This document shows positions 56,286 to 64,000 of a stretch of DNA of 64,000 nt, piece by piece. The DNA lies in NCBI GenBank assembly GCA_033807775.1, contig CM066312.1, positions 28,121,696 to 28,185,695 on the forward strand. Reading direction: 5' to 3'. A model generated the notes under the pieces. The model was not told where the DNA came from. It did not search any database and was given only the letters and a program-made list of their open reading frames with translations. A program made the translations under genes and the position numbers. Position 1 is the first letter of the stretch, and every line of letters begins with the position of its first letter. The stretch is from Saussurea involucrata (Eukaryota > Streptophyta > Magnoliopsida > Asterales > Asteraceae).

Positions 56286-58346
56286 TGTAACGTCCCAAAA
56301 ATTACAAGCAAATTTAAATTTTTAAATAAACATTTCATTTATAACAACTCATTAAATGATCCCAGCGTTTCGTTTGCAAACTCATAATTAATATCTTCAT
56401 AATAAAAACCAGCGCAATTAAACGTTTAATTATTAAAAACCGTAAAGCAACCAGCTCTCCTCGCGCGCCAGTGTGTACTCGTCACGCCTTGGAGCCGCCC
56501 GTACCTGAAACCACAATCTATTGGGAAAGGGTAAGCACGAAGCTTAGTGAATTCAACACCATAAGTAACACAGTTATTTCCACACCACCATAAACAGATA
56601 ATTGCACATAAACAACATACAAGTCTACGAACAAATCATAGACGTGCATACTCACACCAACCCACCTAATAGGCATACGTCGGTCCCACCGACCACACGA
56701 CCATCGTGTAAACGCAACCCGGCACCCCCGAGTTCATACGCCACCCGCGTATACAACCTTCGGTCCCACCGAATTACTACGCCACCCGCGTATGTGACCC
56801 TCGGCCCCGCCGAACTCCTACGCCACCCGCGTAGTCACAACAATAAAGGTCCGACTAGACACCCCACTATTTAACCCCGCATCAAAAGCAAATAGAACTA
56901 CCACATACATACACAACGTAATGTAAAAATAACCGTCATTAGTTATAGTGAGAGAACTCACCTCGAATGCGCGCCTAGCTCAACAATACAATTTCAAGCT
57001 TCCCAATTACGGTCACTTCCCATCACCTAAACGCATGTTAAAACGTGTCAATACGAGACCCGGATCCTACGACACGTAACACGCTTAAACCGTCACTAAA
57101 ACTATTTTCCGCTCTCGCCAAACAGGTCTGTTCGGGACCTGTTTCGACCCCTTTAAACCCAGAAAATTCCCAATATTATTTCATGATTAAAAAGTACTCT
57201 GAGATAGGGTTTCAAGGACATATTATTCGCCTCCTAACGATTTTTCTACAATTTATTAGGAATTAATTACGAACGACTACCAAAGCTGCCTGTTTTCGGT
57301 CCAGCCTGCACAAACAGACCAATACAGCCTAGCTACGGGCTTAATCAGACTTTCGGAAAAACACGAAAAACCTTCCCAACTCGATTTGGGAACTTTGGGC
57401 ACCAATTTCACCTCAAAGCGAGTTACGAGCAGAAAGTTATGGTCTACACAAAACAGTGGCAGATTCCAGAATTTTACACATAAAATGACGAATCACCGAA
57501 CTTGCGACCACTTTTTCGCCCAGCTAGAGACCGAACCAGTTTTCCGCTAAAACATAGAAAACGTGCCCGACCCCGAACTTGAACCGTGGGCGCCAGTTTC
57601 GACTCAAACGGAGTTACGACGGAAAAGTTATGGTCAAACGAAAACTGGACAACACACTTAGAATTTGCATAAAAAGATAACTTTATAAAACGGTTCGCGT
57701 TTGGCTTAACGGTTTGGGATTTACGCTACGAGTGTCACCCACTGCCACCGCCCTCCACCCACAGCCACCGCAGCGACGGCGTGCGGCGGTGGTGGTCTCG
57801 CCGGAAAACGAAAAGGAAAAAGGAAAAGAAACGAGACGAACGAGAGAGCTACTTACCTTACGACGACGTCTCACCACCACAACCAAACCTCTCTCTCTCG
57901 ATTCCTCCGACGACAGCAGGTGGTGGCGATCTCCGGCGACAGCAGTAGCGGCGGCGAAGGGTGGCTGCCGCTGCGTTCTTTCTTCCTCTTCTCGCTTCTT
58001 TCTCGCGTTCCTCTCTCACTTCGATTCTCTCTCTCTCGGCCGCACAACACAAGGAAAAGAGAAAAGGCTCTTAGGGTTTAGGTGATTGGTTTGGTTTGCT
58101 TGATTCACAAGGAAAAAGGAAACGAGAGATAGGAAATCAGTCATGGGCCGAGACCCATGCAAAGAGTTCCAAGAATTGCACAAATAGCCCCTCAACTACA
58201 CCTTATCTCACAATCTACATCCAAATGACACATGCGCTAACATTTTGGTCCTTTTCGACACCAAACCAATAACCAAAAACAAATAAAGGTGGACATTTTA
58301 AATAATTAAAATTAATTAATAAACGTACCGGAACACGGGCTTTACA
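56286..58346 (-). repeat. 5' LTR of LARD-like element (2061 bp)
   Basis: Same length as the other LTR and about 20 substitutions apart by eye. Hairpin three of the array is broken here by one change (56731). Confidence 0.95.
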
Positions 58347-58351
58347 GCAAT

Positions 58352-59166
58352 TTCGGCCATATTTTATGCATGTTGTGGGCGATGGGAATTCTACGAATGC
58401 TTGGGAGGATAAGTGGCTATCGGTTGGCCACCTTTCGAGGTACCTCTCATACAGAGTGGTTCATGCGACTGGATTCTCAAAGGACTCTACAGTTGCGGAT
58501 GTTATTAGTTCCATACAGCAGGTTTGGCCGCATGAGTGGGTGCGTCGATGTTCGGATCTTCAGGTGGTTACGGTGCCATGCCTTTTTCCGGGGATTCGGG
58601 ATCAGATCATGTGGCTGAATCGTCATCACCAGCTTACCAGGTTTACGGTTTCGGAGGTTTGGGACACCTTGGATGGCCCTTATGATAAGGTGTTTTGGTA
58701 TGGGGTTTGTTGGTTCTCTAAACATATTCCAAAGCATGCTTTTTGTGTTTGGTTAGCATTCCAGATGCGTCTTCCGACGCAAGATAGGATGCAAGCCTGG
58801 AGAAGCGATGTGGGATCGTTAAAGTGTTCAGTGTGTAGTGTTTGCTTGGATTCACATGCTTATCTGTTTTTTGATTGGCCCTTCTTGGCCCAGGTCTGGT
58901 CTTGTATTAAGACCTCTTTGCAGGTTCCGTTGATTTCGAATACTTGGCCAGTCATCCTGGAAGATATTCGGCATGGGCGTTGTAGATTCACGAATTTGAG
59001 GCAAAAGTTGCTGTTTTCGGCAACTATCTATTATATTTGGCATGAGAGGAATGATCGCCTTTTCTCGACTAAGAAACGAAGTGTTCAGCAGTTGGTGGCT
59101 GATATTCATCGCGTGGTTGAGATGCGGCTGTTGGGTGGTGGTTTCAGGTTGGTTTCAGGACGATAA
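58352..59166 (+). pseudogene. LINE-d zf-RVT region
   Basis: This continues LINE-d ORF2 after the LARD-like insertion: MHVVGDGNSTNAWEDKWL, then VSEVWDTLDGPYDKVFW, CWFSKHIPKHAFCVWLAFQ and the Cys/His cluster CSVCSVCLDSHAYLFF. It ends at TAA 59164-59166 (or slightly before the usual end). The frame is open over 266 codons. zf-RVT is a zinc-binding domain often fused to plant LINE reverse transcriptases. The 3' UTR follows to the poly-A at 59473-59480. Confidence 0.88.
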
Positions 59167-59549
59167 GGGTGTTGTCTATGGATTTGTCAATTTCGATGGT
59201 GGATTTAGCCCGTTGGGTGGCGCTGGTTCTCGCTAAGTTTTTTGTCATTTTATTTGTCATGTGGCTTGTTTCTTCTCTCTACTACTTTTGGCTTGTTGTT
59301 TTGTGGCTTTTGTTTGGTTGTAACGCTGGGTTTTCGTTAGTTTGGTTCTCTGCCTTGGGTAGGGCCTGTCCTATCTTTTGGTTGGAGTTCCTTTTTAGGA
59401 GGGAGTCCCTCGCCATTTAGGTGTACTTTATTTTTTTCTGTTTATATATTGCCAGGAGTGCCACCTCCTTTCCAAAAAAAAGCGACAACAAACAAAACAT
59501 ACCACAAAGCAAACAACCAAAAAGTACAAAGAGTACTAATAAAGACCAA

Positions 59550-60496
59550 TAAAGAGTGGGTCAGGAGATGTCCGGATCTACAGGGGATTACGGGGCCGTG
59601 CATAGTTCAGGGGGTTAGGGATCAGGTTATGTGGTTGAATAGGCGATTGCAACTTGTTTGATTTATAGTTTCGGAGGTTTGGGATACTTTAGATGGTCCT
59701 TATGAGAAGGTTTTTTGGTATGGGGCTTGTTGGTTCTCTTCTAACATTACGAAGCATGCGTTCTGTGTTTGGTTAGCTTTTCAGAATCGTTTACCAATGC
59801 AGGATAGGATGCAAGCTTGGAGATCGGATGCGGCCTCGTTAGTGTGTTCCTTATGTAGCGTGTGCATGGATTCTCATGATCACCTCTTTTTTGAATGCTC
59901 TTTCTCGTCTCAGGTTTGGTCATCTATAAAACATGAGGTTGGTGCTCACTTGCAGGATCGGTGGGAATTGATTCTCAACGACATGGAAATTGGCAGGTGG
60001 AAACCGGGAGATACTCGAGCACGTCTTCTTTTTGCAGCAACTGTGTATTACATTTGGCATGAACGGAATGATAGGCTGTTTGGGGATAATAAACGGTCTC
60101 CGGCTCAGCTTACCACGGAAATCAGGAGAATCGTGGACTTGAAGATGATTGGTGTGCATGGCCGTAAGCACAGGGGTGCTAGAACTCGGATGACGGCGAA
60201 TATTCCATGATGTGGTTGTTTTTTGATTGGTCGTGTTGGGATTGTGGGGTTTTTAGAGTTTCGCGGATCTTACGTCATATGATTCTTAGCTCTATTACTC
60301 TTTGTCTGTTTTGGTTGCTTGTTGGTTGGTATGTTTTGAGCTGTAGAATTATCTGTTTTGTTGTGGTGCCTTCTCCTCCATTTTGGGTCTGTCCTTTATG
60401 GTGGGAGTGGCTCTTTTTTGGGAGGGAGTCCCTCGCCATTTAGGTGTATTTTTCTTTTTCGCATATTTTTTCCAGGAGTGCCGTCTCCTTTCCAAA
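59550..60496 (+). mobile_element. LINE-f, short 5'-truncated LINE in LINE-e
   Basis: It starts in the zf-RVT region (VRRCPDLQG) and ends in the common 3' UTR and a short A-run. Target duplication AAAGACCAA is at 59541-59549 and 60497-60505, and LINE-e continues after it. It is the second sense insertion in the same antisense LINE tail. Confidence 0.92.
59562..60210 (+). pseudogene. LINE-f ORF2 C-terminal fragment
   Basis: Coding for WVRRCPDLQGITGPC, a TGA at 59659-59661, then VSEVWDTLDGPYEKVFW and, in the frame starting at 59797, QDRMQAWRSDAASLVCSLC, CMDSHDHLFFECSFSSQVW and LLFAATVYYIWHERNDRLF. This is the zf-RVT domain and tail of ORF2. No RT is present. It ends at TGA 60208-60210. Confidence 0.85.
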
Positions 60497-60505
60497 AAAG
60501 ACCAA

Positions 60506-60846
60506 CATAATAAACAAGATCCTACGACCATCAAGCAAGCAATGAGTCGCCTCATAGCAGCGCCAAAACCACAGAAACGAAGGCAGCTTCATCATTAGTC
60601 ACCAATCGATCTTCCCCTTGCTCTTCTTCCCGTGCATCCAGCAAGTCGCATCAAAACCACCCTCTTAACAAGTTTAATAATGTCATCCGAGCTCCTTCTC
60701 CTATCCGTGAGCAAACGTGCATTGCGTTCTTGCCAAAGGTGATAAATGGTAGCCGCAAAAAGGAGCTTATGACGTAACACACCCGGTCACACTCACCTAT
60801 GTTGGAAAGCATCAAGAATTTCACTCCATCGTGAGTGAATAGCCGC
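60506..60846 (-). pseudogene. LINE-e ORF2 C-terminal fragment
   Basis: Minus-strand coding for the end of the zf-RVT region and tail, including LLFAATIYHLWQERNARL, the same segment found in LINE-a near 12480-12530. There is no RT core. The reading frame needs a shift near 60785-60793. It is a remnant of ORF2 carried by a strongly truncated insertion. Confidence 0.75.
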
Positions 60847-61115
60847 CAAAAGACAAATGAAAATGTTTTCTTTTGATATATGCGATCTTGATAAGTTGAA
60901 TATAGCTCTTTTTCTAGTTATAGAAAAGGAGAAAAAGGTTTTGTTAGAATTGATACATGTTGATGTATGTGGTTTTTCAAAACCAAGTCTAGATATGGTG
61001 ATAGGTAATACAATGTCTTCATTGACGATTTCAAACATTGAAGTTATGTTTATGAAACATAAGCATGAAGCATTTGATATGATTCAAGTTGTTTCAAAGT
61101 GAAGTTAAAGAAAAC
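60847..61115 (+). pseudogene. Integrase fragment of Copia-C
   Basis: TTTGATATATGCGATCTTG aligns with the Copia-A integrase zinc region (14415), and MKHKHEAFDMIQVV with its core (FIDDFSRY...MKHKHEAFEMF, about 14610-14650). Frames are broken and the first catalytic position is hard to identify. LINE-g cuts it at about 61115. Confidence 0.75.
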
Positions 61116-61757
61116 AAGTTTCCAACCAATAAATGGGTTTCTCTCTCGTGGATGCGATTAGGGTTTCATATGACGGCCATGGGTTTTGCGCATGAATTCT
61201 CGTGGTTTGGCTGGAATTTTCGATTGGATTCTGATTTCTATTGCTACTTTGGTGTTTACTATTTAGTTTTGAGTGTTTTGATTGGTTTGAAATCCATCGT
61301 GGGTTTACATTCAATTAAAACGGCACTGTGATTTTATGTGATTGGAGATTTTCTTCGTGGGTCGGTGCATCTCAGTTTCTTTTCAATTGAATTGCTGATT
61401 TGTGAGGGCTGCACATGCTTTGGTCGGTACATTCTGATTTTCGTTCTTAATTTCAAGATTCGTTCTCGGGTTTTGGTTTTTTTGGCCGGCGGTAAGTTTT
61501 CCGATTTCTCTTTGTTGCTGTCTTGTCATGTTCATACTTCTCTATCGGCGTGTTTCCTAGGACTTCTTTTTCTCTTACGGTATTCTTGAAGTGGGGTTTC
61601 AGCATCCCGGCTAGTTCGGTGATCTTCGTTGCCCCATTAGGGTTTCGCTCGATTTAGGGTTTCAGCGTCCCGGAAATTCCGACGACCTTCGTCACTCTAG
61701 TCGGGATATCGTGGGGGAGAGCAGCTCCTCGGCTTCGTCGATAGACTGTGTGTCGTG
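61116..61757 (+). other. 5' UTR of LINE-g
   Basis: No gene. It contains TAGGGTTT words and a repeated GGGTTTCAGC(A/G)TCCCGG (61588 and 61660). It should hold the internal promoter. Confidence 0.6.
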
Positions 61758-63620
61758 ATGGACAGCAGTAGTGAATCGATGGGGGAGGTGAAATCGGCAG
61801 CGGCGACGGTATTGCATGGCAATCCCATGCAAGGTACGGCTAGGGTTCCGGATGTGGTGACTAATTCAGTTTCGAAGGAGGTTGATGCGTCTACGGCTGA
61901 CATCACATTTACGCAACCGGCCAAGGGGTCGAACTTGGTCACAAAGGAGGGGGTTATGTTTACAGATGCGGATAGGAATGTGCAACCAACGGTGGCGGCT
62001 AGGGTTCTGCATGGCAAACCCATGCACAATGCGACTTGGGGTTTGGCCGAAAACCTTAATTCGTTAGTGGGTAATGGAAGCCTAGCTGGTTCATCCTCTT
62101 TGATTGATGATTCTCGATCAAATAGGAATGCTAGCGGGGGTTCGGTGTTCATTAGACTGAAAGGACCTAATGGGGAGGAGCTACAATTTGGCCATGTCTC
62201 TATCCTTAAATGCAAGGATAGCTCTTCGACTTCTTATGCTTCGGTTCTCAAGGACTCCTCGAGCAATATTGGTAAGTCCTTATCATTCTTTCCTTTATCA
62301 GAAAAATCTTCAACGTATATTGATCTACCAATCGAATTATCTGAAAAAGCGGAAGCGGTGTATAAGAACACCTTGTATGGTTATTTTCTTGGACCACGCC
62401 TTTACTTCCCGACTGTTCAGAAAAGTGTAAAGGCTCTTTGGGGTAAATTTGGTTTGCAGGATGACATGATGAATGATAATGGCTTCTTGTTTTTTCGTTT
62501 TGGCGATGAAAATGGACTACAACAAGTCCTTGAAGGGGGTCCATGGATGATTCATGGAGTCCCACTGTTTGTATTCCCATGGGATCCTCAACAGGGTTTG
62601 GTTAAACCGGAGCACAAAACGTGCCCGTTGTGGGTTAAACTTCACAATATCCCATTGGTAGCTTTTAATCGGGAGGGTGTTAGTAGGATAGCAAGCGCAC
62701 TGGGTGTTCCGAAAATGATGGATGAGTGTACGGCTTTGATGTGTGAAAAAGCTTGGGGAAGACCGGGATTTGCAAAAGTGCTTGTGGATGTTTGGGCGGT
62801 GGGTGATCTTAAAAGGGAACTTCATGTAGCGGTGCCTAACGTGCATGGAGGGAAGAAAGTTCTTGTTCCAATTCGGGTGGAGTATTTATGGGAGCCAACT
62901 CAATGCTCCCATTGCCTTGTCTTCGGCCATAAGACATCTGCGTGTGTCAAAGCAGAATTAGCAAAAAAGAATGGTAAGGAGATTGTGAATGAAGGAATCG
63001 ATTCTGAGGGGTTCACATTGGTTACAAATCGAAAGAAATCTCAACCGAAGGAGATTTGGCGTAAAAAGAATGTTGGTTCCTTTTCCGGGGTTTCTCAAGA
63101 TCGGGTTGATGTGGTTGCTCCTAAGGTTGGTCGTGAGGATCCACAGGTAGTGGACGACACTAATGTTAAAGCGGTGACAGGTGAGGTGGTGGAAAATGAT
63201 GGTTTGGGTGCTGGTTTAATACAAGAGGTTCCAGTGGTTCAATCTTCGGTTTTTGATGATAAGAGCTTAGAGGGGCGATCTTCACCTCTAGTGCCAATGC
63301 AAGAAGTGGCCGAATTTTGTGCACCAATGGGGAATGAGGTTAAAGAGGCTGTTAAATTGCCGATTCCGAAGCCTAAACTTCGTGGGATTCTAAAAATCCT
63401 CGCTCCTTCGAAAGTAGAGGTGCACCCTTCGGTGCTAATGGCTAAAGCAAAGCGGTCGGTTTCCATTGCTACCTCAAATTCATTTTCTAGCCTTTCAGAT
63501 GAGGATGACGATGGAGTTGATTTTGATGTTTTAGAGGATGGGAAGGTAGGGTTGGAGGGAAGTACAAAGCCTATGGTGTCGGGTGTGCCAGATACCAACT
63601 CTATTAATTCATCATGTTGA
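61758..63620 (+). CDS. LINE-g ORF1 protein (DUF4283, CCHC)
   Basis: I chose the ATG at 61758 (MDSSSESMGEVK); one upstream codon is a GTG. The frame is open for 620 codons. The first 150 residues are low complexity and include a repeated VLHGNPM / VLHGKPM motif. Residues about 195-400 match the DUF4283 layout, with GYFLGPRLYFPTVQKSV, FFRFGDENGLQQVLEGGPW and PLWVKLHNIPL. A CCHC knuckle CSHCLVFGHKTSAC follows near 62906-62947. ORF1 proteins bind LINE RNA. The tail is acidic and Val-rich. It is the longest intact element gene in the window. Its stop overlaps the ORF2 start by 7 nt. Confidence 0.88.
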   Translation: MDSSSESMGEVKSAAATVLHGNPMQGTARVPDVVTNSVSKEVDASTADITFTQPAKGSNLVTKEGVMFTDADRNVQPTVAARVLHGKPMHNATWGLAENLNSLVGNGSLAGSSSLIDDSRSNRNASGGSVFIRLKGPNGEELQFGHVSILKCKDSSSTSYASVLKDSSSNIGKSLSFFPLSEKSSTYIDLPIELSEKAEAVYKNTLYGYFLGPRLYFPTVQKSVKALWGKFGLQDDMMNDNGFLFFRFGDENGLQQVLEGGPWMIHGVPLFVFPWDPQQGLVKPEHKTCPLWVKLHNIPLVAFNREGVSRIASALGVPKMMDECTALMCEKAWGRPGFAKVLVDVWAVGDLKRELHVAVPNVHGGKKVLVPIRVEYLWEPTQCSHCLVFGHKTSACVKAELAKKNGKEIVNEGIDSEGFTLVTNRKKSQPKEIWRKKNVGSFSGVSQDRVDVVAPKVGREDPQVVDDTNVKAVTGEVVENDGLGAGLIQEVPVVQSSVFDDKSLEGRSSPLVPMQEVAEFCAPMGNEVKEAVKLPIPKPKLRGILKILAPSKVEVHPSVLMAKAKRSVSIATSNSFSSLSDEDDDGVDFDVLEDGKVGLEGSTKPMVSGVPDTNSINSSC

Positions 63621-64000
63621 AACTTGGTGCATGGAACGTTCGGGGTCTAAACTCGGCAATTAAGCAACGTGAAGTTAAACATTTTATACATACTAATATG
63701 CTTTCGTTTTGTGCTGTCTTGGAATCCCATGTCACTAATGCTAATTTGGATAATGTTATCTCTTCTACTATGGGTTCGTGGTCTTCGTTTGCAAATAATA
63801 CTCCGTTGTCTCGGAGTGCTCGTATTGTTATTGCTTGGAACTCTTCGGTTTTTGATACATCGGTAGTCAACTTCTCGGATCAAGTCGTGCATTGCAAAAT
63901 CCATATAAAAGGTTCAAATTTGTCTTTTTTTTCTCGGTGGTTTATGCGGACAATAATATGGTTCGAAGACGGGAGTTATGGAATGAGTTGAGACGGTTTG
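63614..64000 (+). pseudogene. LINE-g ORF2 endonuclease, partial
   Basis: The ATG at 63614 gives MLKLGAWNVRGLNSAIKQRE, the standard start of the apurinic-type endonuclease, with CAVLESHV carrying the catalytic Glu. In a run of eight T at 63925-63932 the frame changes: downstream coding (VVYADNNMVRRRELW) is in another frame and the current one stops at 63989-63991. So either a one-base slip has broken ORF2, or the assembly has an error here. The rest of ORF2 lies to the right. Confidence 0.82.

Larger units (their letters stand above)
50104..58346 (-). mobile_element. LARD-like non-autonomous gypsy derivative (8243 bp)
   Basis: Two 2061-bp LTRs (50104-52164 and 56286-58346) with TGTAACGTCCC...GGCTTTACA ends enclose 4.1 kb that lacks gag, RT and integrase. 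Target duplication GCAAT is perfect (50099-50103, 58347-58351). PBS (56284-56271) and polypurine tract (52176-52165) show it is on the minus strand. LTRs differ at about 20 positions, so insertion is recent. A short chromodomain remnant ties it to chromoviruses like gypsy-2, which would have supplied enzymes. Confidence 0.95.
48658..59480 (+). mobile_element. LINE-d, inserted in LINE-e, split by a LARD-like element
   Basis: Pieces 48658-50103 and 58347-59480 form one 5'-truncated LINE ending in A8. The 14-bp target duplication AGCGACAACAAACA is at 48644-48657 and 59481-59494, and the LINE-e sequence continues across it. The element starts in the RT fingers. Confidence 0.93.
48491..60846 (-). 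mobile_element. LINE-e, 5'-truncated LINE in three pieces
   Basis: Minus-strand pieces are 48491-48657, 59495-59549 and 60506-60846. Joined, they match, inverted, the LINE-a 3' region from the zf-RVT end (about 12395) to the poly-A. The T-run at 48491-48497 is its tail. Two sense LINEs, LINE-d and LINE-f, split it. The 5' end is at GGCGGCTATT (60846). Confidence 0.9.
42998..61115 (+). mobile_element. Copia-C, diverged Copia-A relative, heavily interrupted
   Basis: 5' LTR, PBS, long leader, gag and protease remnants (to 48487) and an integrase fragment (60847-61115) align in order with Copia-A. Inserted in it are a solo gypsy LTR and a LINE stack that contains a LARD-like element. Its own insertion cut Copia-D integrase. 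The rest of pol is replaced at the right by LINE-g. It is more decayed than Copia-A. Confidence 0.85.
61116..64000 (+). mobile_element. LINE-g, 5'-complete-type LINE running off the right edge
   Basis: A 5' UTR of about 640 bp, ORF1 and the start of ORF2 are present, unlike the truncated LINEs to the left. Copia-C integrase ends where it starts. The 3' end lies outside the window. Confidence 0.88.

Overview
This window is plant nuclear DNA and consists of nested transposable elements from end to end. I found no host protein gene, rRNA, tRNA or CRISPR array. The elements are typical of a large angiosperm genome: chromodomain Ty3/gypsy elements primed from initiator Met-tRNA, Sirevirus-type and other Ty1/copia elements, L1-type LINEs with a zf-RVT domain, and a hAT MITE with 8-bp target duplications. 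The style suggests a eudicot, possibly Asteraceae, but that is recall of similar proteins and is weak. Nearly every coding region is broken; the main intact reading frame is ORF1 of the LINE at the right edge.

Layout, left to right. 1-5088 is the 3' part of a Ty3/gypsy chromovirus (gypsy-1) with its 3' LTR. It sits in a minus-strand Sirevirus-like copia (Copia-B, 5089-13132). Copia-B also carries a perfect hAT MITE (7886-8998) in gag and a 5'-truncated LINE (LINE-a, about 10323-12965) in its LTR. Copia-B is itself inserted in the gag gene of a plus-strand copia (Copia-A, 13133-18628). Copia-A's 3' LTR serves as the 5' LTR of a second, deleted copy (leader, gag, truncated LTR, leader; 18629-35704), so the family forms an LTR-sharing chain. 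The second leader is split by a solo gypsy LTR (18902-28473), which contains a complete gypsy element (gypsy-2, 19202-27135), and by a minus-strand LINE (LINE-b, 29102-33104). 35705-42997 is the 3' half of another minus-strand Sirevirus-like element (Copia-D). Its env-like third ORF has an internal 795-bp tandem duplication and a promoter-like upstream region, and a solo copia LTR (38756-39719) lies in that region. From 42998 a divergent relative of Copia-A (Copia-C) begins: LTR, long leader with a solo gypsy LTR (43948-45428), broken gag, then an antisense LINE (LINE-e). LINE-e was hit twice by sense LINEs (LINE-d, LINE-f). LINE-d contains an 8.2-kb minus-strand LARD-like gypsy derivative (50104-58346) with 2061-bp LTRs. 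Copia-C integrase resumes at 60847-61115, and a full-length-type LINE (LINE-g) runs off the right edge.

The nesting gives relative ages: hosts are older than guests. The last arrivals include gypsy-2 and the LARD-like element, whose LTR pairs differ at only about ten and twenty positions respectively by eye. The most interesting pattern is non-coding. LTRs of several chromovirus lineages share the order splice-donor-like GGTGAGT, an array of small perfect hairpins, a hairpin whose 3' arm carries a branch-point-like CTAAC or CTTAC, and CAG|GT 27-34 nt further on. The hairpin sequences differ between lineages but pairing is kept by compensating changes. A second pattern is a five-copy GGTCACCTAA motif with conserved spacing in the long leaders of two divergent copia elements.
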